This document shows positions 12,590 through 24,194 of a DNA stretch of 64,000 nucleotides, piece after piece. Origin of the DNA: Typhlomys cinereus (lineage: Eukaryota > Chordata > Mammalia > Rodentia > Platacanthomyidae); NCBI GenBank assembly GCA_023101885.1, contig JALPQD010000087.1, positions 4,325,951-4,389,950 on the forward strand, given 5' to 3'. The translations under genes and the position numbers were made by a program. The notes beneath the pieces are model-generated. The model was not told the origin of the DNA. It ran no database searches and saw only the letters and a program-made list of their open reading frames with translations. Position 1 is the stretch's first letter; every line of letters begins with the position of its first letter.

Positions 12590-12921
12590 GTGTGTGTGTA
12601 AGTATGTATGTATGTGTGTGAGTGCGTATATGTGCATGTGTGTGTATGTTTGTGTGTGTGCCTGTGTGTGTATGTGTGCATATGAGTGTGTGTATATGTG
12701 TGTGCTGCGGGTGCATGTGTGGATATGTGTGTTTGTATAAATGTGTTTGTGTTTATGTATGTGTGTGCGCATGTGTGAGCATGTGTGAGCATGTGTGTGC
12801 ATGCAGTAGCAGGTGCACGAACATGTGTGTATATGTGCGTGTGTATATGTGTGTATGAGGGCACATGTATACATATATATATGTGCGCACGATTGTATGT
12901 GTGTATGGGTGCACATGTACA

Positions 12922-12955
<34 letters not shown>
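12590..12955. repeat. Long interrupted (TG)n tract
   Basis: About 365 bp of TG/TATG/TGCA-rich sequence ends in a pure GT run at about 12924-12954. Open frames across it on both strands encode only Cys-Val or Thr-His repeats and are artefacts of the repeat. The alternating purine-pyrimidine pattern favours Z-form DNA. Confidence 0.9.
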
Positions 12956-12999
12956 ATGGCACACTGACGCCTGCACTTGGTGAGCTCACTGGAAACTTG

Positions 13000-14270
13000 A
13001 TTAAAAAGCAGACCTTGAGCTCTGAGTCCATCCAGCCCCTGCAAGCCCTGGAATCGGCCCAGGGCTGCCATTCTCACGTCTGTCAGCTGGGGACTGACAT
13101 AAACCAGCAAGCCGCAGGCCAAATGATCCCTGCACCACATTCCCAGATCCTCCTTGTAGAAACTTTGCACCCACATTAGTTATGTTGCGTTCAGCAGACT
13201 CTACCAAGCACAACTCAGAAGCACCCTGGGTCCTGGGCCCTGGGCCCCTCTGTCTTCTCGAGTGTCCCCTTGTGGGAAACAGATGTTGATCCCCTCAGGT
13301 AGGCAAACGTATGTGCCTGTCCCAAAATTGGACAGGAAGACAAAATACAGACTGTTGGAGAAAAGTCAGGAAGACACAACTGTGGGGGAGAAGAAAGTAG
13401 AAAACATCCTAGGTTGCAGCCTTCAAAGAAGGGGATGGGAGGGCTGCACCGTCATCACTTCTCAGTGAGTCCACACTGGTGAGTGTGACTGGCACCCTCC
13501 TCGCCTCACAGAAGCGCCTAGAGCCCCTGAATCCCCCCTTTTGCACTCAGGAGGAAGAGGAGGAGAACAAGACTGAGGAGCGGCCAGGCCTCCTGCCTCC
13601 TCTGCGTGGGGCTGTAAGTCAGCGAATTCCAACAGACAACAGACGGATGACTTCATCCGAGCAACCTCCCAAGTGGCCTTCTAAACCAGGTCGCTGACCC
13701 TGCAAGGCTCAGTGTGCGATTCCACACCTACGTTCTTCCTGAGTGGAAGGTTTGAAGCAGTGCTGACGATTCACCTACCCAGCTGTCTGTCTGTGTCTGT
13801 TTTTAAGGTGCGATGGTGAATCTTTCATTCCTCAGTGTTTAAAGCACATAGAAAGAGGAGGAGTAGGGAGCCTTCAAAATTCATGGTCTTGTTGTGGAAG
13901 TCACAGGCCCCCTGAAGATAGCCAGGTGACTTCGAGCATCTAATGATGTCATCTAAGGATGGAAGGGAGGCGCCACACATATCTAAGCAGGCAAAGAAAT
14001 GCCCCTGGGAGAGGCTTGGAGATGCAATAGTGCCCACGTTACCTGGCAAGGGTGAGGAGGAGGCCAGGCTCGCCTTCCACACAGAGGGGAATGTGTTTCA
14101 GTGCATTTGAGCCCAGGTGTGGGGCTGCATCGTAGGAGAGACAGGCGGGGGGGGGGAGCGGGACAGGGAGGGGAGGCTACAACAGGAAATGGTGGGACGG
14201 ATTCGAAAATGTAAAACTTGGGTGACAGATAAAAACGGAACCCTCTATTCTTTAGGATTCTTTTTAGCTT
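13000..14270. other. Intergenic, no gene seen
   Basis: Mixed-composition unique sequence with no recognised element. Candidate open frames are short. Confidence 0.35.
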
Positions 14271-14272
14271 TA

Positions 14273-14273
14273 G

Positions 14274-14323
<50 letters not shown>

Positions 14324-14346
14324 GCGTGTATGTGTGTTTGTGTGTG
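14273..14346. repeat. (TG)n microsatellite
   Basis: A near-pure TG run of about 70 bp with a few GC and TA interruptions toward the right end. Confidence 0.9.
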
Positions 14347-14994
14347 AAAAGACATGCAACACGGTTTTCAAGTTTAAAAGCCAATCACATGGGTGTAGAA
14401 CCACTGCTGAAGAGCAGGAGGATAAGTGGCATGATGGGGTAAGGTTGAGATGATCAAGAAAGAGAAGTCTGGGTCATAAACCCGGGCAACATCATGTCAG
14501 GCAGGCTGGATGTTAAAGACATTCCCAACACAGAAACTAAATCTGCTTGATATTTGGATACAGGAGGAAGGGGTGTTGGATTTAAGGCTCCTCCACCATG
14601 GAGGGAAAGCCACAGTGGAAAGGAGAGAAAGGAGGAGCCTGTCTGTGAAGGGGGACTGTGGGTGCCCTCTGTGTGGCCCGTGCATGTGTCAGGACTGTCA
14701 CTTGGAAACTGAATCACGTAATAAAACAAAGCTAGTTGGATCACCTCAGGTGTGTGCTTTTATTTGACTGGACTCTACTGAACCACCCCAGCTGGCCATC
14801 TCTAGACCCCAAATCTAATCAAAGGCAAGTACAGCTTTCCTCAGGCACAACCAGAAAACAGTAACTTCCAATAGTCCTGATAAACCTGTGTTCTCCAGAG
14901 ACATAGCACGGAGTAAACTCATACGTGCAAGAGCCGTCCAGCGTGGGACCCAGAAGCAAGAGAGCACAGGAAGGAAGAAAAGCATCACATAAAC

Positions 14995-15275
14995 ACGTGT
15001 GAGTGCCAAGCACATGTGCATGTCATACAAACACACAGTGAGCACCAAACACGTGTGTGTCACACAGATATGTGTGAATGTCACACAAACCTGTGTGAGC
15101 AGTAAACAAGTGTGCATGTCACACAGATACATGAAATATGTCGTACAAACCCACGTGAGTGCCAAACACAGGTGCGTGTCACACAGATACATGTGTCACA
15201 CAAACACACCTGAGCTTCAAACGCAAGTGTGAGCTTCAAATCACACAAGCACACAGGAGCACCACACAAATACAA
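14995..15275. repeat. Degenerate CA-rich minisatellite, about 36-bp unit
   Basis: Variants of GTGAGC-CCAAACACGTGTG followed by ATGTCACACAAAC or ATGTCACACAGATACATG repeat about seven times. Period varies between roughly 30 and 40 bp because of internal gains and losses. Frames through it read as Cys-Val-Thr-His-like repeats and are not genes. Confidence 0.75.
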
Positions 15276-15699
15276 GAGCACGGAAGGCATCGACACCACA
15301 CAATCCTGGATGAGCGCTGTTCTGAGTGACTGTGCCCCTCGCCCAGCACCTGCCTCAGAGGGAGCTGCCCGTGCTTGTCTTTGCTTCTCTGTTCACGCTT
15401 CATTGTATGTCTTTTGATTTTCTACCACAGTTAAGTAGCCAAAAGTATGCAGAGTACATTTTAATACTCGAAGTATAAAATTCTAGTTCTTAGCAGACTC
15501 AGCACACATTAGAGAAGGTCTAAGTCTCCATATTCAACACTGCTCGTCACATAGCTGTGAGTGTCTTGTGGTTGTCCCGAAGTAACAATCTAAAGCTGAG
15601 CTGAGCTCCACCCACCCAGTTGGAATCAGGAACAAAACCGTCCTTAAGAAACAGGGTCTTCAGCATGCTTTTGGAATGGAAGGTGCAATGCAGAAGATC

Positions 15700-16231
15700 G
15701 CAACTGGCCAAAGTGCAGAGAAGTGACTGCGCGGTGCTCAGCTCTGATCGGACATCAAAATCAACCCTCATTCCAAGACTCGGGGAACTTTGTGGAAGAG
15801 GGGGCGGTGAAAAATGTATGAGCCAGAGGATGGAGGGGCAGGACTGCAGACAGTGAACAGAGCTGCAGAACACATGAACTCACTGCAACCAAGTCCCGTT
15901 CCATGAGACCTGCACCAGGGCGTCCTATCAACATTTCACCATGGATGAGGGAAGATCTCAAGAGACACTGCACCTCCCTGAGAGACCACTGAGGCCAAGC
16001 AGGAGAAGGGGAGCATCTTTAAGCAACGATTTACCCACTGATAAGTCATCCATGCCCAGCAAGTACTCAGGCAACTAAGTACAGACATCCCAAATGAAAC
16101 CTCGTGGGTCACGCATGCTAGGAGGGAGAAAGCATGAAAGGAGACAGGAGGGAGGGGGTGATATTGGGTAGTGAGGGGTGTAAACACATAAATTCATTGT
16201 ATTTATGGATGAAAGTGTCAAATAATAAAAA
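15700..16231 (+). mobile_element. Old L1 3' end
   Basis: The order GGGGAACTTTGTGGAAGAGG, GAGCCAGAGGATGGAGG, a G-rich GGAGGGAGGGGGTGATATTG block, then AACACATAAATTCATTGTAT and AATAATAAAAATGG is that of a rodent L1 3' UTR. The same GGAAGAGGGGGCGGT motif occurs in the two younger L1 tails at 22.3 and 57.5 kb. It is diverged and 5' truncated. Confidence 0.65.
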
Positions 16232-16239
16232 TGGAAAGA

Positions 16240-17150
16240 AATGACACAGGTCTTTACAGATGCAGTTGACTAACATAGACTGGATGGGCCTTGTACCCAA
16301 GGGCAGGCTGGAGTGTTTTGCAGGAGAAGGAGAGCTGAGCTACTTTGGGGAGGGGGTGAGCATGGAGACTGATTGCAAGCATGCACCTGTAGCCAGGAGG
16401 AAATGGGTGCCAGGCCAATTGGTCCCTCAGAACTCCTAGGGGGCGCATCCCTGCCAGCGGCTTGATTTGCACTCCAAGTCTCCATAAGTATCTCAAGCCG
16501 CCCCACTTGTGGACAGCTGTAGGAGTGCCGCAGGTCCTGTGCATGTCACTGATAAAATCACGATAGGCAGCGCACTTCTGCTTAGCCATGGTAGCTAACA
16601 CCACCACAACCCCTCCCAGCTACTGTCTCTAGAGCTTGGGGACAAGTGTATAGGGTCAAGAATTCACATTGTGATGAAGAGTAACAAAGAAATGGTTGGT
16701 ACACGTCTAGGATTTAATGACTTTGTCATTCAGATGTGATGCTGGAAGATGTCACTGAATTTGAAATCAAACTAGAAGGAAGACAGATCACTAAATTAGA
16801 TCAAATTTTGCTAAATGAAAATAATATAACAATGCTGGTTGCTAGAGAAGAGTCTGAAGTATGGGGAGATTTCCTCATTCCAGATTTTGCTTGTCTTACG
16901 ATGGCAAGGAAATAAAATTCCTTTTAAAAAAACCTTCAATGTACAGACTCTATAAAGCTAAGTTTCCCCTTAAAGAGAATGCTTTGAAGATATATGCCCA
17001 TTTTTCTAAGTTAATCATGATTATCTTGGAAAGAGAAGAGGTCAATTTTTTTTTGAAAACTTAAAGAATAAAAATGTCTTTGGTTAGTTGTGATTTTATT
17101 ATACTTAAATAGCTGGTGGAACAAAAATTATAGCTATTTTGTTGATTTAA
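16240..17150. other. Intergenic, AT-rich toward the right, no gene seen
   Basis: No recognised gene. The interval 16680-17150 is AT-rich. Nothing else supportable. Confidence 0.3.
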
Positions 17151-17157
17151 AAAATCA

Positions 17158-17545
17158 TGACAGACAGCTTAAGAATACAAGGGACTTATTCTCTTAAGAT
17201 AATCTGGTTACAGTTGCTTGTCCAGCTGGGCAGGAGAGGCCACACCAACACCTGGGCCAAGAGAACTGGCCACACCATATCCACGGAACAGCCGAGAGAG
17301 GGACAATCCTCACTTGGTAGACCAGCATGTCTGACCAAGTATACAAAAGGATGCCAAATTCCTCAAACAGCTCCTCCATTTTATTCATCTGCCTGGGGCC
17401 TAGTCCCACCCACCACGGGCTGGGCCTTCCCCATCAGCTAGACAATCTCCTGTAGGTTTGCTCTGGGCTTAACTCAAATAGTAATTCTCTATAAATGTGT
17501 CCAGAGCTTGAGACTTCAACCATCAAGTTGATATCTGTGCCTGTG
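17158..17545 (-). mobile_element. MaLR-type LTR, copy A1 (minus)
   Basis: The interval is clearly homologous to 44250-44640 (shared GACTAGTCCC-type region, GGGCCTTCCCCATCAGCTAG, CAATCTCCTG-AGGTTTGCTC). Read on the minus strand it begins CAACTTGATGGTTGAAG-like and has the GGGAAGGCCC and GGTGTTGGTGTGG motifs of a rodent LTR of MaLR type. Family naming is from memory. Confidence 0.6.
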
Positions 17546-17789
17546 ACAAGATTACCATCATTGGTAACCTCTGGGCCCAGATATTTGAGGGTCTGACTTA
17601 CCCAAATGTGCTAGATTAGACTGCAGAGTCCTAATGGCCACTGAATTGGCTTGGCCAGGAAACACCTGGATTTGGATTCCATGACACTGAGCTAAACACC
17701 CTTGCTGTGGAATCATTTGGAGGTTCAGAGAAGTCGATACAACAAACACAAAGCAATCTGTTCACAGGTGCTTTAAAGATAGGAAAAGT

Positions 17790-17985
17790 GGGCTGGAAAG
17801 ATGGCTCAGAGGTTAAGACTCCTGCCTTGCAAGCAGAAGGTCCTGAATTCAGATCCCAGATCCTTTGTAAACACTCCAGGTGGAAATGGTGGTCCTGGTG
17901 GGTGAAGCCTGGAAAATCCCAGAGCAAAGCAAAAAAGGAAGTAGAAGCATACGCATGCGTGCGCACACACATAAAATAAATAAAA
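17790..17985 (+). mobile_element. B2-superfamily SINE
   Basis: The head GGCTGGAAAGATGGCTCAGA and B-box region CCTGAATTCAGATCCCAGAT are intact. The body is shortened after AATCCCAGAGCAAAGCAAAA, skipping the CAATCCAGGATGATT block, and it ends in a short CA run and AAATAAATAAAA. Confidence 0.75.
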
Positions 17986-18039
17986 TACTTAGAGGAAAAA
18001 CATTCAGCATCGATGTTTGCAAATGAAGAGCAGGAGTTC

Positions 18040-18159
18040 CAGCTAGCTGTGGTAGTACATGCCTGCGATCCAAACCTCAGAGTCTAAAGCAGAAGGATCA
18101 ACTCAAGCTCTCGAGCAGCCTGAGCTACAGAGTGAGACCTTGTCTCAAAAAAAAAAAAG
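18040..18159 (+). mobile_element. B1-like SINE
   Basis: AGCTGTGGTAGTACATGCCT, GATCCAAACCTCAGAGTCT, GCAGCCTGAGCTACAGAGTG and GACCTTGTCTC followed by a poly(A) run: a B1-type, 7SL-derived element. A GGAA/GAGA purine tract follows it to about 18250. Confidence 0.75.
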
Positions 18160-18250
18160 TAAGTAATGGAAAGAAGAAAGGAAGGAAGGAAGAAAGGAAG
18201 GGAGGAAGGGACAGAGGGACAGAGGGATGGAGGGAGAGAGAGAGAGAGAA
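18160..18250. repeat. Purine microsatellite (GGAA/GGGA/GA)n
   Basis: AAGG/GGAA units grade into GGACAGA and then (GA)n, directly downstream of the B1 poly(A) tail, which probably seeded it. Confidence 0.85.
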
Positions 18251-18702
18251 ATTTGGCTGTCATGCACAGGACCTGGGCTTGACTCCTAGCACACAGAAGA
18301 CCAAGAGACTGATGTCTACATTGTAAAGCCCTTGGCTCATATCAGTGTCCAGAAGAGAGGAGACAGTAAAGAGATGGACATGAAAAGTGATGAGGAGAAA
18401 TGAAGACAGAAATAAAGGTGTAACACCTCATTTCTCACCCCCCAGAGCGCACGTTCTCTTCTAGATTGTTCTCAGAGGCTAGATATAGTGTAAGGTTTTC
18501 TGGTCATGAAATAGATGCGATACTGCAGCTCGATACTGCAGCTCACAGAAAACTTTCCTTAGGCAACTTCTGGAAAGTTCATAAAACAACAGTGTCAAAG
18601 CACACTGGATGGATGAGCCAAAAATACAAAGACACGAGGGGTGCAGTGAGGGGTGCAGTAGGCTGTCCTCCACTTAATCACAAGCTTCTGTAGAAGAAAA
18701 AC

Positions 18703-18758
18703 AGCTGCTTCCACATCAGCTGCTTCCACATCAGCTGCTTCTACATCAGCTGCTTCCC
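18703..18758. repeat. 15-bp tandem repeat, about four copies
   Basis: The unit CAGCTGCTTCCACAT repeats with exact 15-bp period; the last copy has a TTCTAC change. A separate 13-bp doublet, GATACTGCAGCTC, is at about 18519-18544. Confidence 0.85.
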
Positions 18759-18960
18759 TAGAGACCAGGGGCAGGAACCGAAGGCTTTGGCACCGCCCAA
18801 CACAGACACTGTCTTTTATGTCAGAGAAAATATGCCATGGACAGCCACGGCGGATCGAGATCACTCTTTAAAATAAAAATGTGCTTGAAATTTTATGGTC
18901 TTCAAAGAAAGAAGAAATGGCTACAACGGTGTATTTGAAAAACAGTCTAAATATTTAATT

Positions 18961-18962
<2 letters not shown>

Positions 18963-19002
<40 letters not shown>

Positions 19003-19248
19003 CAGACGGTACTTGAGTGTGTGTACTGACAGAGATCCAAGGCTGACATTGGGAATCATCCTGGATTGTTCTACCTCCTTACTGCTTTGCTCTGGGGTTT
19101 CCCAGGCTCTGTCTTCCAGAGTTGGAATTACAGGCTACCGCCACATCTGCGTGACATTTTTGTATGGATAATGGGATCTGAACTCTATCTTTTTGTTTGT
19201 GAGGCAAAAGCTTGCTATAGGCTCTAACCCCTGAACCATCTCCCATAA
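18963..19248 (-). mobile_element. B2-superfamily SINE, minus strand
   Basis: On the minus strand: a diverged head GGGAGATGGTTCAGGGGTTA, a body with AATCCAGGATGATTCCC, and a (CA)n end represented on + by the TG run 18963-19001. Confidence 0.75.
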
Positions 19249-19249
19249 T

Positions 19250-20480
19250 AAAATTCAACACTTGATTTTATAAGTTTGTGGAATGGAAACACAGAGCAAA
19301 CAGACCTTCTTTGTGAAGCTGCTGGAGTGCTGGGTGAAAATCCAGCATTTTAGATAACATGGAGTTTTATTTATGATGCTAAGTCTCTTCTTGGATTTTA
19401 ATAGGGCCTTTAGAAAGAGGACAGACATTTAACAACAGCGCCCGGAAGATCAATACGTTATCATTTTATAAGGGCTATGATTGCTTTCAGCTGGTACCAC
19501 CTAAAAGTTATGCTGAACCTTTCAAATGAAACGCAGACTTTAATTGAACTTGCAGGGCACGCCATGCTAGCATGACACAGATATGCTGGCTTCAAGAATC
19601 CCCCCCCCCATGTGTCATCATATGCCTGTGGCTGGCGGCTGCGCGGGAGAGGGGAGAGCCCAGTCTTGCCCCATTTGGCTCTCAGGTACGGGTCCACACC
19701 ACAGTTGCCTGCGTCTCTGGTTGGCAAGTTGCCATTTTGGCTCTTTCTTCTTCCTGGGGAAGCCGGTCTCAAGCGGCTCCATCCCTCTTCCTGTGTGACC
19801 TTTGGAAGCCACAAAGAAGACATGGCACAGACATGAGGAGGGAGGGATGTTTCAAAAGAATGAGCAACATCGAAGCCATGCAGCTTCTCTGAGCATCTAT
19901 TTAGCTTTGTGCAACCGTGGTTCAGGCCAGGAGTGTCCAGGAGGGTCACCTGGCCACAGGCACCCCTTGCCCAGAGAAGGGTAGACTGGGGCAGCAGATT
20001 GAAGGACGAGCTCATTATCCTGACACGTTGGCACTTCTTTATTTCACAGGCAAAGTTCTTCTGGTCTCTGGCCCCACATGGCTCGGAGAAGAGGTAGTGT
20101 GGCAGCTAGCATGATGCTGGCGTGCATCAGGAAGAAAACCTCACGTGGCCAGAGCCACCCCGAATTCGCTCTGGTGATTTTATTAATTCTCACTCAGCGC
20201 TCAATTACTGACTCAGAACTCAGCAGTGACATCGCAGGGGGGCAGAGAGAGGTCAGCTGGATGCTTCAGTGGCCACTGAGTCATCTGCATGTCTCATGGG
20301 GGGGATGTGGGGAGCAGACAGGAATCTAAAGTCGTTTACTGGCTCTCCACAGCACCCCTTCCTTCCCTCCATCCTTTTGGAGGACCCAAATGGACCCTTC
20401 AACCCCCTCTTTTCCAGGAGGTCTTCCCACATCCAGGAGGCTCGTCCCAATTTCCACCCAACAGCCTAGTCATCTCCCCT
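19250..20480. other. Intergenic, no gene supported
   Basis: Unique DNA. A 184-codon open frame on the minus strand (19461-20015) has no recognisable domain, no repeat-derived origin I can see and no splice context; its length is within chance for a window this size. Confidence 0.4.
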
Positions 20481-20484
20481 TGGT

Positions 20485-20695
20485 TGCTTTTTCAGACAGG
20501 ATCTCAGGTGGTCCAGACTGGCCTTGAGGCTGAGGAGGACCCTGAGCTTCTGCTGCCCCTGCCTCCACCACCGGAGGCCAGGATTGCAGGAGGGTGCTCC
20601 CACACCCAGCTTGCAGCATGTTGGGGATCAAACCCTCAGTCTTGTACAGGGTGAGCAAGTCCTGAACCACTGAACCACGTCCTGACCCCAGAGCC
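20485..20695 (-). mobile_element. B4-type composite SINE, minus strand
   Basis: On the + strand it reads CAGACAGGATCTCAGGTGGT, CCTCCACCACCGGAGGCCAG, CACACCCAGCTTGCAGCATG, GGGGATCAAACCCTCAGTCT, the reverse of an ID/tRNA head followed by a B1 body. Confidence 0.7.
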
Positions 20696-20979
20696 ACCTC
20701 GCTAGAGGACCTCATTATTATGGTGTTGCTCAATTTAAAACTGTGCAATAGGTTTCTGTTGCTCTTGGGGTAAAGGACAAACTCCTCAGTAGGAGTCAGA
20801 CAGCCCAGCACAGCTCCCCTGTCACCCTTCCGAACAACATCGGCACCACCACCTGCCCCTCAGTGACTTGGAATTCGGTCACAGGACATCTTGCTCTTAT
20901 CCCTTGGCCTTCCTGTTTCTTGCTACTCTAGCTGGAAACAGCCTTGCTCCTTTAGCTAGTTAAGTCTGAGTCACACATA

Positions 20980-21055
20980 CATGAACAAACACAGTCACAC
21001 ACACACAGACACACACACATACACACAGACACACACAGAGAGACACACACACACA
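20980..21055. repeat. CA-rich simple repeat
   Basis: ACACACAGAC-type repeat with GACA interruptions. Confidence 0.85.
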
Positions 21056-21163
21056 CAATGAGAAATGCAGGGTGGAGGCAGTTTATTCAGTAAAGACCAT
21101 CCTGTCTACTTGGGGGCTCCCGACATAGATTAGCATCCTTAATAAATGTTCATCTGTCTTTCT

Positions 21164-21326
21164 GCCAGGCAGAAATGGCGGCAGCCTGCACTTCCAGCCA
21201 TGGAGGGCAGAGCCTGGGAAACCCCAGAACAAAGCAATAAGGAGGCAGAGCAATCCAGGATGATTCTGGATATTATTACTCTTGGACTTCTATAGGCACA
21301 CACTCTCAAGTGCTCTTTGGTATGCT

Positions 21327-21379
<53 letters not shown>

Positions 21380-21380
21380 G
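21164..21380 (+). mobile_element. B2-superfamily SINE, head missing
   Basis: Starts inside the body at CTGCCAGGCAGAAATGGCGG and continues through CAATCCAGGATGATTCTGG and TCAAGTGCTCTTTGG to a (CA)n run at 21328-21377. The tRNA head is absent, so this is a 5'-truncated copy. Confidence 0.75.
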
Positions 21381-21789
21381 AGCTCCTCATAACTCCTTTT
21401 GGATTGGAGACTCAGAGGGCAGGACAGACCCCATGCACGACTGTGTTGACTCCTAACTAAAGGTTCAGCCTGAGCTATCTATCCTCTGTGGCAACAACGC
21501 ATGGGAAAAAGAAAAAAAGTCTTCTTACTTCTAACAAAAGAGCCACAAGAGATTTTTTAAATGTATCTTCTACAGAACAAGACAAATCACTGAGTCATCT
21601 ATAATGATATTCAGGGAATTTGGAGGTTGTTAATAGATTTCCGTTTTCTTTAACTTCTTGGAAAGAGAAATTCATGTTGTCAACAAGGTCATTTGTCCTT
21701 TCACTTTTCAAGAGATCAGATGTATTAAGGCTAGAGGGTAAGAAATTCTGAGTTCTGAAAACAACCATTCTGGTAGTACCGAATCACAA

Positions 21790-21817
21790 CAACAGAGAGA
21801 GAGACAGACAGACAGAC

Positions 21818-21850
<33 letters not shown>

Positions 21851-22075
21851 GACAGAGAGACAGAGATAGAGACAGAGAAATGATAGAAGAGTTCTGCTGA
21901 CCAGTAAAGACAATCCTATCCACATGTTCCTTGGACTTCTTAATAACAGAGTTTGACATAAAAGAGTCGCCCACACCCGTAGCTGCTAGGCTTGAGTATC
22001 CATCAGAACAAACAATAAAAGAGACTGAGAGAGCAGACAGAGACATAGAGAGACACAGAAACAGAGAGACAACTT
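21790..22075. repeat. (GACA)n/(GAGA)n tract
   Basis: GAGAGACAGACA repeats at 21795-21880 and a weaker GAGACAGAGAGACA block at about 22020-22070. Minus-strand frames read Leu-Ser-Val-Cys repeats and are not coding. Confidence 0.85.
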
Positions 22076-22127
22076 TCCTAAGACGTCTAAGTCCCTTCTC
22101 ATTCCTCTTCCTTACTACACAGTTCAG

Positions 22128-22154
22128 AATAAGCTAGAGAGATAACACAGCCTC
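22128..22154 (+). mobile_element. Left part of a SINE split by L1
   Basis: The first 27-40 bases of a B2-superfamily head (AAGCTAGAGAGATAACACAG) stop at the duplicated site 22155-22168. The element resumes at 22791 after the L1. Confidence 0.8.
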
Positions 22155-22168
22155 AAAAGTTGCTCCTG

Positions 22169-22776
22169 CAAAACTGCAAAAGAAAATCAACAAACCACAA
22201 TCCAGAACTTCAGAGACTCTATATCAACCACCTAGAACTAGGCCAGCTTAGTCTCTCCCCATCTTGAAGCTCAGGGAAATTAGCGGAAGAGGGGCGGTAA
22301 GAGTGTAAGAGCAAAAGGATGGGAGGAGCAATGATATATAAGATACTCTATACTAGTTAGGGCTGAAGCAATCATAATTGGACTTTGCATGCCCTGCGCA
22401 TTGTCCAACACACTGTTGACCTCACAAAGTCTAGCATCTGCTAAAGGCACCAAGAGCCTTGGAGGTAAAGGATTGGAAGCCACAGCAGTGTTCCTATACC
22501 TAAGGGGAACACGGGAAAGGGTTCAGGGAAAGGCCACTGGGTCCTTGTACGTCATCGGAGAGGAGGGCCCAGAGGAAAATCAGACATGCACAAGAAAGGA
22601 CTCTCTGGGACTTGGGGCAGGAGGCACTGGGGGATGGGGAGGGAGAGGGATGGGGAGGGGGAACAGGGGGTACGGGGGGGAGGAGGAGGAAGGGAGGGAA
22701 CTGGTGTACCTAATAAGTTTGTATGAGCTGAAATAAAAAAATAAAATAAAATAAAATAGAAAAAAGTTAAAAAAAA
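22169..22776 (+). mobile_element. 5'-truncated L1 3' end inserted in a SINE
   Basis: About 600 bp of L1 3' UTR (GCAAAAGAAAATCAACAAAC ... GGGGAGGGAGAGGG polypurine tract, then an AAATAAAATAAAA-rich tail). It is flanked by identical 14-bp duplications AAAAGTTGCTCCTG at 22155-22168 and 22777-22790. It is close in sequence to the tail of the L1 at 56347-58003. No coding part remains. Confidence 0.9.
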
Positions 22777-22790
22777 AAAAGTTGCTCCTG

Positions 22791-22960
22791 AGTTGGGATC
22801 CCAGGTCCCATGTAAAAGCATCAGGCAAAAATGGCAGCAGCCTGCATTTCTGGCTCTGGAAGGTGGAATCTGGGAAATCCCAGAGCAAAGAAAAAAAGAT
22901 GTGCTAGAAATCCAGGATGATTCCCAAAGTCACCTTGAAGTGGCACACACAGTGCCCTCT

Positions 22961-23007
<47 letters not shown>

Positions 23008-23015
23008 GCATGCAC
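22791..23015 (+). mobile_element. Right part of the SINE split by L1
   Basis: Continues as AGTTGGGATCCCAGGTCCC (B box), AAAAGCATCAGGCAAAAATG, AATCCCAGAGCAAAG, CCAGGATGATTCCCAAAGTC and (CA)n at about 22962-23003. Joined to 22128-22168 it forms a standard full-length element. Confidence 0.85.
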
Positions 23016-23124
23016 AAACACAATAGAGTTCAGAAATATTTTCTTATAGCAAGGCACTACCCAATAAGAAATCGAGCAGTAACTACACTCCTGTTAGATG
23101 ATGTAGCAGCTACTCTTCTCTGTT

Positions 23125-23450
23125 GAGTTCTAGTACTCAAACTCAAGCAATTTTAGGGAGAAGAAGAAATTTATTTAGTTTACAGTTCCAGAGGTGAGAT
23201 ACAGTCCACTATGGAAGTAAAGGCCTGGCTGGTGGCAGAAGCTGGAGGCAGCCTAAGTCACATCCATCAGGGATGTGGAGAGTTGCAAAACTGCCAACTG
23301 CAAAAGCAGACTCTGCCTGAAGCAGGGTGGGGCTAACCAACCTCAAGGCCCACCCCTGTGATTGCCTTCCTCCAGCAAGGCTCCACCACCTCAAGGTGCC
23401 ATGACCTTCCCAAACAACTAAAGATTCCAATACATGAGCCTGTGGGGTCA
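23125..23450 (-). mobile_element. MaLR-type LTR, minus strand
   Basis: On the minus strand it reads in the order TTGTTTGGGAAGGTCATGGC, GGTGGAGCCTTGCTGGAGG, CACAGGGGTGGGCCTTGAGG, CCACATCCCTGATGG and AATAAATTTC. This is the same family as 33056-33400. Confidence 0.65.
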
Positions 23451-24194
23451 GCTCACATCTCATACCATGACAGGTCGTGTCCACGACACAAGGAAACTAG
23501 GCTAGGTAGCCTCGGTCTTCACTGGATTTCCACTATTACAGGCAAGCTGACACATGTGGAAAAACACACACACACACTCACACACGTGAGTAGACGGCTC
23601 ACGTGAACGAGCCTGACAAGATGTCACTCAGAAGGTTCAAATTATCACCTGAAACTCAGGTACTGTAAATGGAGCTGGAGAAAGTGCAACCCCTGTTGGT
23701 GTTGGATAAAATGATACATAAACCACGTTTTGACTAAACAAGTCCATTCTGATGCCCACACCCCTAATGTAATACGTATCAATGAGAAGACCTATATGGG
23801 AATATTTATGGCATACTTACTTATAGGATTCCGAAGCTGAGAACAAATAAGCTGTCTCTCCATGAGACCAAATGTGACCTATCCACACTGGGGACCACTG
23901 CTTGATGATGAATGAATGGATTACCAAATACATGAAACGACACGAATGTATCGTCAACTGACTATGCTGAGCGAAAGAAGCCAGACGGTCCTTACTCATG
24001 GAGTGGCAACATCCACCCAGGATCCTGGGGGCATCGCTTTACATACATGAAATTCAAATACAGGGCAAACTAGCCTAAGGCACATCAGCACCCATGCACC
24101 CATGCTGGTCTGATGGCAGAAGCTGAGCAGGGTCAAGCTGGCTACTAGAGGCTTGGGAGACAAAGAGGACACTAGGCAAGAGTTGGTGGTGACC

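Noticed and set aside
12550..13176. 208-codon minus-strand frame and overlapping frames rich in Thr-His or Cys-Val
   Set aside because: They are translations of the TG repeat, open in several frames at once, with no coding signature.
19461..20015. 184-codon minus-strand open frame in unique DNA
   Set aside because: No recognisable family, no splice or promoter context, and one frame of this length is expected by chance in 64 kb on two strands.
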